A DNA stretch of 5,160 bases from CAYJFX01 sp964370315 (GTDB taxonomy: Bacteria > Spirochaetota > Spirochaetia > Treponematales > Treponemataceae): NCBI GenBank assembly GCA_964370315.1, contig CAYJIS010000080.1, forward strand, positions 1 to 5,160. The letters run 5' to 3'. Of the stretch, positions 1-5,160 are shown piece by piece (the stretch's first letter is position 1; the number at the start of each line of letters is the position of its first letter). The translations under genes and the position numbers were made by a program. The notes beneath the pieces were generated by a model, which worked only from the letters and a program-made list of their open reading frames with translations, was not told the DNA's origin and ran no database searches.

Positions 1-1693
1 TCAGAGCTACAAAAATATCATTAATATCTGATTTTTCTATTTTGCATTCTTTTCTGTCATAACTTAAAATACCATTGATCTCTTCTTCAACATCAGAAAC
101 TTGGGTATAAATGCTAGCAGCTAAGCCTTGCTTTTTTGCAGTTAGTATTTGATTAAGATATAATTCACGGAAAGCTCTAATATAATCTTCTTTTGATTTC
201 AATTTTTTATAGCTAAATGTTTTTGAATCTTCGTTTCCTTCTTTGAAGGAATACCCACCAAATTCACTTAAAATTACTGCACGTCCTTTAGAATCCTTTT
301 TAAAATGATAGGGTCTAAAGTAAATATGAAGGCTTTTAAAATCACCTATTCCTTGGTCGTGCCAACCACTTGCATGGTCAATAAGACGTGTTGGATCTAG
401 TTTTTTTGTTAAATCATATGCCTCGACTGAATCAAACTGGCCCCATCCTTCATTAAAAGGAACCCAAAGAACAATACAGGGACAATTTTTTAATTGGCTA
501 ATCATCTCTGTGTATTCTATTATGAACTGTTCTCTTCCTTCTTCATTTTCTTGAGAAAAAGCCTTGTAGTTTGAGTCTTTTATTTTGAATGGTAAAAATG
601 CTGGAAGAGTTATTGTAGAAGTTTTATAATGGCCTCCTCCATTTATCATGTCTTGCCAAACGAGCATTCCCAGCCTATCGCAATGATAATACCATCTCAT
701 GGGTTCGATCTTTATATGCTTTCGTATAGTATTAAAACCAAGTTCTTTCATTTTAATGATATCATACTGCAATGCTTCATCGCTAGCAGCAGTGTATAGT
801 CCATCAGGCCAATACCCTTGGTCAAGAATGCCATTGCAAAAATATTCTTTTCCGTTTAGGAAAAAGCGTTTCGTACCGTATTTATCAACATCTAAAACAA
901 GATTGCGCATTGCAAAATATGTCTCAATTTTATCATCACCAAAATTAATAGTTGCATTATGTAGGTGAGGGTTTTCAGGTGTCCATGCTGTAAAAGAGTT
1001 TAGGGTTAGTTTGTTTGGTCTATTTGGTTCGATTGAATGTGTTTTACCATCAATAGTAATAGAACACTTTCCTTTTGTAGTAGTGTTAACGGTTACAAAA
1101 ATACTTGAAGAATCGCAAAAAGGGGCTATGTTAATTGAGCGTATATGTTTTTCGGGCACACTTTCGAGCCAAACTGTTTGCCATATCCCACTTTGAGGCG
1201 TGTACCAAATTCCACCGTGTTGTGTTTTTTGTTTTCCTCGCGGTTGGACTCCAGAGTCTGATGGGTCAACCACTTTAACTAATAGTTCATTTTTTTTACT
1301 AAGTAAAAAATCTGTAATATCTATACTAAATGCGGTGTATCCACCTTTGTGCTCTCCAGCCTTTTCTCCATTTACAAACACTTGTGCGTACCAATCTACA
1401 GCGCCAAAATGAAGTATGATTCTGCCTTTATTAAAACTTTTAGGAATTTTTAAAGGAGTTTTGTACCACATAGTTTGGTTTGGCTTTGGAATTTGAACTT
1501 CACCAGCAAGGGTGCATTCTGGTGAAAAAGGGACAACAATAAGTTCGTTGTAATGTATTGGAACTTCGCCATCAGTTACGCTATATGCCCAAAGGCCATT
1601 TAGGTTAATATAACTATTGCGTTTCATTTGAGGGCGCGGATATTCCTGTAAAACGTTATCAGTTGTTATTGACTCTCCCCAAATTGTATTCAT
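1..1693 (-). CDS. Family 2 glycoside hydrolase (beta-galactosidase/beta-glucuronidase-like), C-terminus cut by window edge
   Basis: A retaining exo-glycosidase that probably cleaves a beta-linked sugar in the cytoplasm; no signal peptide is visible (it starts MNTIWGESIT). The open frame runs 564 codons without a stop to the left edge. Seen in order: an N-terminal jelly-roll sugar-binding domain (about residues 25-180, with YINLNGLWAY at 28-37, HFGAVDWYAQVFVNG at 95-109 and GIWQTVWLE at 169-177), an immunoglobulin-like domain (about 183-270) and a TIM barrel (about 275 onward) with IRKHIKIEP (323-331), CDRLGMLVWQDM (338-349) and WVPFNEGWGQFD (410-421). By family knowledge E415 is the general acid/base and E477 (SEFGG) the nucleophile. 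SDVEEEINGILSYDR (533-547) is typical of the C-terminal end of short GH2 enzymes lacking the extra LacZ domains, so probably only 15-40 residues are missing. The start is supported by AAGGAG 7 bases upstream. Position 404 is Cys where relatives usually have His (NCPC instead of NHPS). The exact substrate is unknown; GH2 membership is nearly certain. Confidence 0.93.
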   Translation of the reverse strand, partial: MNTIWGESITTDNVLQEYPRPQMKRNSYINLNGLWAYSVTDGEVPIHYNELIVVPFSPECTLAGEVQIPKPNQTMWYKTPLKIPKSFNKGRIILHFGAVDWYAQVFVNGEKAGEHKGGYTAFSIDITDFLLSKKNELLVKVVDPSDSGVQPRGKQKTQHGGIWYTPQSGIWQTVWLESVPEKHIRSINIAPFCDSSSIFVTVNTTTKGKCSITIDGKTHSIEPNRPNKLTLNSFTAWTPENPHLHNATINFGDDKIETYFAMRNLVLDVDKYGTKRFFLNGKEYFCNGILDQGYWPDGLYTAASDEALQYDIIKMKELGFNTIRKHIKIEPMRWYYHCDRLGMLVWQDMINGGGHYKTSTITLPAFLPFKIKDSNYKAFSQENEEGREQFIIEYTEMISQLKNCPCIVLWVPFNEGWGQFDSVEAYDLTKKLDPTRLIDHASGWHDQGIGDFKSLHIYFRPYHFKKDSKGRAVILSEFGGYSFKEGNEDSKTFSYKKLKSKEDYIRAFRELYLNQILTAKKQGLAASIYTQVSDVEEEINGILSYDRKECKIEKSDINDIFVAL

Positions 1694-1700
1694 ATTGAAA

Positions 1701-1707
1701 ACTCCTT
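1701..1707 (-). promoter_or_regulatory. Ribosome binding site of the GH2 gene
   Basis: On the minus strand AAGGAGT lies 7 bases before the ATG at 1693. This near-consensus Shine-Dalgarno sequence fixes the GH2 start. No equally good site precedes the next in-frame ATG (residue 23). Confidence 0.85.
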
Positions 1708-1733
1708 ATTCACTAGAAAACTTTTTCTCTTTT

Positions 1734-1762
1734 AAACTATCGACAAATTTTTGCAATAGTTT
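1734..1762. repeat. Imperfect dyad upstream of the GH2 gene, possible operator
   Basis: AAACTAT (1734-1740) and ATAGTTT (1756-1762) are perfect 7-bp inverted arms separated by 15 bases. Further matches occur inside, including AAA opposite TTT, so the whole 29-bp unit is a partly symmetrical site. It ends about 40 bases upstream of the GH2 start codon, a usual place for a repressor or activator site. It has no T-run after it on either strand and is not GC-rich, so it is unlikely to be a terminator. Its role as an operator is inference. Confidence 0.4.
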
Positions 1763-1783
1763 GACTGTTTTAGAAGTTTTTTA

Positions 1784-1828
1784 TGTAAAAGCATTTTAAT
1801 AACAAGGTAAAACACTTTTGCTTTTACA
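1784..1828. repeat. 10-bp perfect inverted repeat in the transporter-GH2 gap, with an alternative hairpin
   Basis: TGTAAAAGCA (1784-1793) and TGCTTTTACA (1819-1828) are exact inverse complements 25 bases apart. A second half-match, GTAAAA at 1807-1812, can pair with TTTTAC at 1822-1827 with a 9-base loop. The two pairings share the arm at 1819-1828, so only one can form at a time in RNA. The half-site TGTAAAAGC resembles half-sites of LacI-type sugar regulators only in a general way. It could be a pair of operator half-sites, a DNA-looping site or an RNA element between the two genes; the sequence does not decide. Confidence 0.4.
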
Positions 1829-1873
1829 CGAGAGAGACTGTTGATACACTTGGTAAATGAAGAAATATAGTAT

Positions 1874-3160
1874 TTATGTGTTGGTGTTAGGTTCCTTTAG
1901 AATTTTTCTTATTGGAATAAATGCAAATACTGTTACAATTCCTGCCATTACGAAAATTAGATTAGTTGGCAAAAACCCTTCTTGTCCATTAGAGGTAATT
2001 GGACTACCAAAATACGTTATAATTCTTTCTCCAATAAAAGGGCCTATTATCATTGGGAGGAGAACCCTAAATACCATTCTAATTCCTTGAAAAGCGCCAA
2101 CTTCTCCTTCAGGGGTTAGGTCTCGAAGCCATGCACCACTTACAATTATTTTTGTAACAATGCCTAAGGCCATAAAGAAAATTGCTATGCAAAGAAAAAT
2201 AATATTTTGTGCAAAGGCTACAAGAAAAAATCCTATTGAAGAAATGATAATTGAAAAAGTCATCATTTTTGGTTTTCCTATTTTATCTACCATAAAACCA
2301 AAAGCAATTCCTGCTAAACCAGAAAGTAAGGTCATCGCTCCGAGGAAGACACCGATTTCATCATATCCAAATCCAAGTGTTTGAGTAAAATAGATTATTT
2401 GAAATGGTAATGCTATTTGTTCAGCTAAAGTAAAAATGAGAATACTCACTAGGAGCCATTTAAGTTTTTTATCTTTTTTTAAAGGCTCGAACGAAAAGGT
2501 GTCTCTGAGCTGTCTTGAAAAGCTAATGGCTGTGGTTTCACGTTTGGGTACTTTGCCTTCTTTGAGACTTATGCCTCCAACAATTCCGCAAAGAATTACA
2601 ATTGCTCCTAAAATTAAAAAGAAAAGGGTGTATCCAAAATTTTCAATCATAATTCCTGATGCAACTGTTGTTACTACTAATGCCAGCAAGGGGAAAATTT
2701 CTAATATTCCACTAACGGTACCCCTGTTCGTTTCATCGGTAATGTCTGTAACCCATGCATTAAAAGCTGCGTCATTTGCAGTTGAACCAAAAAAAGTCAT
2801 AACACAATCGAGTAATACAATAAGAAATATTGAAAGCCAAATTGTATTGATAAAGCCCGCTAGAGGAAAAAGTGCAGTAGAAAGACCCCATAAAATGTAG
2901 CCAATAAAGATAAAAGCTTTTCTTTTTCCTAATCTATCACTTACACATCCCATTATAAATGTAGTTAGAGTGGCCGTAATTGCACTTGCAGCAACTATGA
3001 GTGATATAATGCGTGGGTCAGGTGAAATTATGTCGTTGACAAAGGAGTTAAACCATGTGTTTTCAACCGCCCAAGCAATTTGACCTGAAAATGCTAAAAA
3101 TAATATTGCAACCCAATTTGATACGCCAATAGATGTTTTTGTGTTTTGTTGTTTTATCAT
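1874..3160 (-). CDS. MFS transporter, probable sugar or glycoside importer
   Basis: A 428-residue inner-membrane secondary transporter with about 12 hydrophobic segments (roughly 14-32, 51-72, 82-102, 106-126, 150-171, 176-197, 234-256, 267-290, 299-319, 320-342, 358-378, 400-416). The MFS motif A appears after segment 2 as GCVSDRLGKRK (71-81), and a second-half copy is seen at 289-298 (MVDKIGKPKM region, D292 and G295). The charged stretch at about 200-233 is the usual central cytoplasmic loop. Residues 129-150 (NDAAFNAWVTDITDETNRG) recall a motif I associate with the glycoside-related MFS/GPH types, with acidic residues followed by Arg after segment 4. The start is chosen by AGGAGG just upstream. 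It precedes the GH2 gene on the same strand, so uptake of the GH2 substrate by cation symport is the likely job. Substrate and coupling ion are inferred only; MFS membership is very secure. Confidence 0.93.
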   Translation of the reverse strand: MIKQQNTKTSIGVSNWVAILFLAFSGQIAWAVENTWFNSFVNDIISPDPRIISLIVAASAITATLTTFIMGCVSDRLGKRKAFIFIGYILWGLSTALFPLAGFINTIWLSIFLIVLLDCVMTFFGSTANDAAFNAWVTDITDETNRGTVSGILEIFPLLALVVTTVASGIMIENFGYTLFFLILGAIVILCGIVGGISLKEGKVPKRETTAISFSRQLRDTFSFEPLKKDKKLKWLLVSILIFTLAEQIALPFQIIYFTQTLGFGYDEIGVFLGAMTLLSGLAGIAFGFMVDKIGKPKMMTFSIIISSIGFFLVAFAQNIIFLCIAIFFMALGIVTKIIVSGAWLRDLTPEGEVGAFQGIRMVFRVLLPMIIGPFIGERIITYFGSPITSNGQEGFLPTNLIFVMAGIVTVFAFIPIRKILKEPNTNT

Positions 3161-3168
3161 AAGTGAGG

Positions 3169-3177
3169 CTCCCTCCT
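3169..3177 (-). promoter_or_regulatory. Ribosome binding site of the MFS transporter
   Basis: The minus strand reads AGGAGGGAG, containing a perfect AGGAGG (3172-3177) 11 bases and GGGAG 8 bases before the ATG at 3160. This supports that start and makes it unlikely that a plus-strand gene begins at 3163 inside the same site. Confidence 0.85.
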
Positions 3178-3201
3178 ATATTGTACCATACGTTTATATA
3201 T

Positions 3202-3230
3202 TTGGGGGTCTTTTCTTTTAAAAATATACT
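3202..3230 (+). promoter_or_regulatory. Candidate upstream promoter of ygiQ
   Basis: TTGGGG (3202-3207) and TATACT (3225-3230) are 17 bases apart. The -10 box is good, while the -35 matches only its TTG. Initiation near 3237 would give a leader of about 30 bases that includes the G-rich ribosome binding site before the ATG at 3268, so it fits the gene layout better than the downstream candidate. Confidence 0.4.
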
Positions 3231-3257
3231 GACAAAACTTGCAAAGCCTAGTATACT
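3229..3257 (+). promoter_or_regulatory. Candidate downstream promoter of ygiQ, implying a nearly leaderless mRNA
   Basis: CTGACA (3229-3234), one base from the -35 consensus, is followed after 17 bases by TATACT (3252-3257), one base from TATAAT. By sequence this is the better of the two promoters. Initiation would fall near 3264, only a few bases before the ATG at 3268 and after the Shine-Dalgarno-like GGGGG, which would then not be transcribed. Confidence 0.45.
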
Positions 3258-3267
3258 GGGGGTAAGC

Positions 3268-5085
3268 ATGAAAGAAAAAACACCAAGAACTGATAGAAAC
3301 AAATTTCTTCCCATTAGTATAGACGATATGAAAAAACGTGGATGGGATGAGTGCGATTTTATTTGCGTAACAGGCGATGCCTATGTTGACCACCCGTCAT
3401 TTGGAGTTGCGGTAATTTCTCGTCTTTTAGAAGCTGAAGGTTTTCGTGTTGGAATTATTGCACGCCCAAATTGGAAAAATGCAGATGATTTTAAAAAAAT
3501 GGGGCGGCCTCGCTTGGCTTTTTTTATAGCCTCAGGCTGTGTTGATTCTATGGTTGCAAATTATACCGTTTCTCATAAACCGAGACGGCAGGATGCTTAC
3601 GCTCCTGGTGGCGTTGGCGGGGGAAGACCCGATAGGGCAACAATTGCCTATGCAGCTCGAGCAAAAGAAGCCTTTAAAGGCGTTAAAGTATTTTTAGGTG
3701 GGCTTGAAGCTTCATTGAGGCGATTTTCTCATTACGATTTTTGGTCCGATACGGTTCGCCGCTCTGTTTTACTGGATGCAAAGGCCGACGGTATTATGTA
3801 CGGTATGAGTGAAACACAGGCTGTAGAACTTGCAAAAAGGCTCGATAGGGAAGAAGATTTTAGTGATATAAGAGGGCTTGTTGTTGCAAGTTCAAAAATT
3901 CCTGAAAACTGGGATGGTATAATCTTACCCGACTTTGAAGAAAGTAAGGCTGAAAAAGAAATATACGCAAAAAGTTTTAAAACACAATATGATAACACTG
4001 ACCCTTTTCGCTCAAAGCCATTGGCTGAAGGCTACACAATGGGAAGTGCAAAACGCTATGTTATTCAAAATCCTCCTGCATTTCCTTTAACAACAGAAGA
4101 GTTTGATAGGGTGTATGAACTTCCATATGTTAGAAATTATCATCCGATCTATGAAGAAGAAGGAGGGGTTCCTTCTATTCAAGAGGTACGTTTTAGTGTT
4201 ATTAGTAATCGTGGTTGCTATGGATCCTGCAGTTTTTGCGCCCTCACGTTTCATCAAGGGCGAATCCTTAGTGTTAGGAGCCATGAGTCTTTAGAAAGGG
4301 AAGTAAAAGAACTTTCCACGTTTCCAGATTTTAAAGGATATATCCATGATGTTGGTGGGCCTACGGCAAACTTTAGGGCTCCGTCTTGTAAAAAGCAAAT
4401 GAAGGCTGGGGCTTGCTTAGATAAAGAATGCTTGTGGCCTGAGCCTTGTAAACTATTGGAAGTAAATCATGAAGATTATACAAAACTTTTGCGTCGTCTT
4501 AGAAAAATTGAAGGGATAAAAAAGGTATTTGTACGCTCAGGTATCCGATACGATTACCTTATGTACGATAACGATAAAACATTTTTTAACGAACTCTGTG
4601 AACATCATATTTCGGGGCAATTAAAAGTGGCGCCTGAGCACATTGACGACACGGTGTTAGCTGCAATGGGAAAACCGCAGTACAAGGTATACGAAAAGTT
4701 TGAAAAAGAGTATAGGGCAATAAATGAAAGGCTTCAAAAAAAACAGCATTTAGTTCCCTATTTTATTTCTAGTCATCCTGGAAGCGATTTACATTCCGCA
4801 ATAAAACTTGCGCTACACTTTAAGAAAAATCGTTTTATTCCAGAGCAAGTGCAAGACTATTATCCAACACCAGGAACGGTTGCAACTTGTATGTATTACA
4901 CCGGGATTGATCCAAGAAATGGCAAGGAAATCTATGTTGCGCGCGGTCAAAGAGAAAAGTCTATGCAACGTGCTTTGTTACAATTTAACGATCCCAAGAA
5001 TAGAAAACTTGTGCTAGAGGCACTCAAGGCAGCAGGCAGGGAAGATTTAATTGGAAATGGAAAAGATTGCTTGGTGAGAGGATAG
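3268..5085 (+). CDS. ygiQ: YgiQ/UPF0313-family radical SAM protein
   Basis: A 605-residue cytoplasmic radical S-adenosylmethionine (SAM) protein of the UPF0313 family; its reaction is not known to me. The N-terminal family domain (about 12-290) shows FLPISIDDMKKRGW (13-26), VTGDAYVDHPSFG (34-46) and GGLEASLRRFSHYDFWSDT (144-162). The radical SAM core has CYGSCSFC, with C317, C321 and C324 as ligands of the SAM-binding [4Fe-4S] cluster (CX3CX2C). Next come DVGGPTANF, a second cysteine set (C374, C383, C388, C394), SGIRYDY, LKVAPEH, PYFISSHPG and QVQDYYPTPG. It ends in the usual GNGKDCLV form, so it looks complete; E. coli YgiQ is longer, mainly in the linker and C-terminal tail. The frame is open upstream to an ATG at 3163, but that would add 35 residues unlike the family and run through the promoter region. 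The ATG at 3268 has GGGGG (3258-3262) 5 bases ahead. It diverges from the sugar genes and is probably unrelated to them. Confidence 0.95.
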   Translation: MKEKTPRTDRNKFLPISIDDMKKRGWDECDFICVTGDAYVDHPSFGVAVISRLLEAEGFRVGIIARPNWKNADDFKKMGRPRLAFFIASGCVDSMVANYTVSHKPRRQDAYAPGGVGGGRPDRATIAYAARAKEAFKGVKVFLGGLEASLRRFSHYDFWSDTVRRSVLLDAKADGIMYGMSETQAVELAKRLDREEDFSDIRGLVVASSKIPENWDGIILPDFEESKAEKEIYAKSFKTQYDNTDPFRSKPLAEGYTMGSAKRYVIQNPPAFPLTTEEFDRVYELPYVRNYHPIYEEEGGVPSIQEVRFSVISNRGCYGSCSFCALTFHQGRILSVRSHESLEREVKELSTFPDFKGYIHDVGGPTANFRAPSCKKQMKAGACLDKECLWPEPCKLLEVNHEDYTKLLRRLRKIEGIKKVFVRSGIRYDYLMYDNDKTFFNELCEHHISGQLKVAPEHIDDTVLAAMGKPQYKVYEKFEKEYRAINERLQKKQHLVPYFISSHPGSDLHSAIKLALHFKKNRFIPEQVQDYYPTPGTVATCMYYTGIDPRNGKEIYVARGQREKSMQRALLQFNDPKNRKLVLEALKAAGREDLIGNGKDCLVRG

Positions 5086-5148
5086 GTGGGGTAATTAATA
5101 ATTTATAATTCGTAATGCCTAATTACGAATTGGGTGGGCGAGGTGGGG
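5084..5148. repeat. 8-bp direct repeats flanking the palindrome, possible small insertion
   Basis: AGGTGGGG occurs at 5084-5091 and again at 5141-5148, enclosing 49 bases that contain the AT-rich palindrome. The first copy includes the last two bases of the ygiQ stop codon. Such a layout can arise from target-site duplication by a small non-autonomous element, but the interior does not begin and end with inverted repeats and G-rich 8-mers recur easily here, so chance is a real alternative. Confidence 0.3.
5107..5131. repeat. 10-bp perfect AT-rich palindrome after ygiQ
   Basis: AATTCGTAAT (5107-5116) and ATTACGAATT (5122-5131) are exact inverse complements with a 5-base loop. It lies 21 bases after the ygiQ stop and could form a hairpin in the mRNA. 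The following bases are G-rich, not a T-run, so it is not a standard intrinsic terminator, though it might protect the mRNA 3' end. The form resembles short interspersed palindromes I recall from Treponema intergenic regions; this is from memory. Confidence 0.6.
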
Positions 5149-5160
5149 GAGTTCTGCTAG

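Larger units (their letters stand above)
1694..1873 (-). promoter_or_regulatory. 180-bp non-coding gap between transporter and GH2 genes
   Basis: The gap is AT-rich and has no convincing open frame. It holds the GH2 ribosome binding site and two inverted repeats. I looked for a terminator after the transporter stop codon and saw no GC-rich stem followed by a T-run. I also saw no convincing -35/-10 pair; the nearest on the minus strand are weak matches such as TTGCAA (1750-1755) followed after 16 bases by TAAAAG. The gap is longer than usual inside an operon, so GH2 may have its own promoter or be cotranscribed by read-through. Confidence 0.5.
3161..3267. promoter_or_regulatory. Divergent promoter region between transporter and ygiQ
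   Basis: These 107 bp separate two divergently read start codons and must carry initiation signals for both. For the minus strand the best candidate is an extended -10 (TGGTACAAT, TACAAT at 3180-3185) without a good -35; it would start transcription almost at the Shine-Dalgarno sequence, so it is doubtful. For the plus strand two better candidates are listed separately. No clear regulator binding palindrome is seen here. Confidence 0.6.

Noticed and set aside
699..1412. Three plus-strand open frames of 61-89 codons opposite the GH2 gene
   Set aside because: The minus-strand frame here contains uninterrupted GH2 motifs; the plus-strand products have no recognisable feature.
1784..1828. Intrinsic terminator for the transporter gene
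   Set aside because: The stems are AT-rich, the long pairing has a 25-base loop, and no T-run follows on the minus strand.
1784..1828. Catabolite-responsive (CcpA cre) site or LacI-type compact operator
   Set aside because: The half-sites are 25 bases apart and no central CG palindrome of the usual 14-20 bp form can be found.
1857..2090. 77-codon plus-strand open frame overlapping the transporter 3' end
   Set aside because: It is almost fully antisense to the transporter's last membrane segments, and I see no good ribosome binding site for it.
2436..2900. 154-codon plus-strand open frame
   Set aside because: It lies wholly inside the transporter gene on the opposite strand. Its product is a lysine- and serine-rich mirror of membrane-segment codons with no domain or ribosome binding site.
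3163..3267. N-terminal extension of ygiQ from the ATG at 3163, adding 35 residues
   Set aside because: It would begin two bases from the divergent transporter start, runs through the promoter boxes, lacks its own ribosome binding site, and the added residues do not resemble the start of YgiQ proteins.
5107..5131. Intrinsic terminator for ygiQ
   Set aside because: The hairpin is AT-rich and is followed by G-rich sequence instead of a T-run; kept only as a palindromic repeat.

Overview
The window carries three protein genes in a low-GC bacterial background (estimated by eye, roughly 35-40% GC). Two minus-strand genes, a major facilitator superfamily (MFS) transporter (3160 down to 1874) followed by a family 2 glycoside hydrolase (GH2; 1693 down to the left edge, C-terminus cut off), form a probable carbohydrate import-and-hydrolysis unit. 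Diverging from them on the plus strand is a YgiQ/UPF0313-type radical SAM protein (3268-5085), a widespread conserved protein of unknown reaction that looks like a housekeeping neighbour and not part of the sugar unit.

Layout: 1-1693 is coding for GH2. The 180-bp gap at 1694-1873 holds the GH2 ribosome binding site and two inverted repeats that could be operators or RNA switches. 1874-3160 is the transporter. 3161-3267 is a divergent promoter region with a strong Shine-Dalgarno sequence for the transporter and two -35/-10 candidates for ygiQ. 5086-5160 is a non-coding tail with a 10-bp perfect AT-rich palindrome between G-rich 8-bp direct repeats. I see no RNA genes, CRISPR array, transposase or integrase.

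Working model (inference): the transporter brings a glycoside or short oligosaccharide across the inner membrane, and the GH2 enzyme, which has no signal peptide, cleaves it in the cytoplasm. The substrate cannot be read from the sequence. No regulator is encoded in the window, so the regulator of the inverted repeats, if any, lies elsewhere.

Taxonomy is uncertain. The low GC content, the style of the YgiQ protein and the AATTCGTAAT/ATTACGAATT palindrome recall host-associated or gut Treponema (Spirochaetes). This rests on memory and is a weak assignment; a clostridial source is the main alternative. I did not find a clearly new biological system. The most interesting items are a changed His position in the GH2 active-site strand, a conserved second cysteine set in the radical SAM protein, the mutually exclusive hairpins before the GH2 gene, and the repeat-bounded palindrome abutting the ygiQ stop codon.
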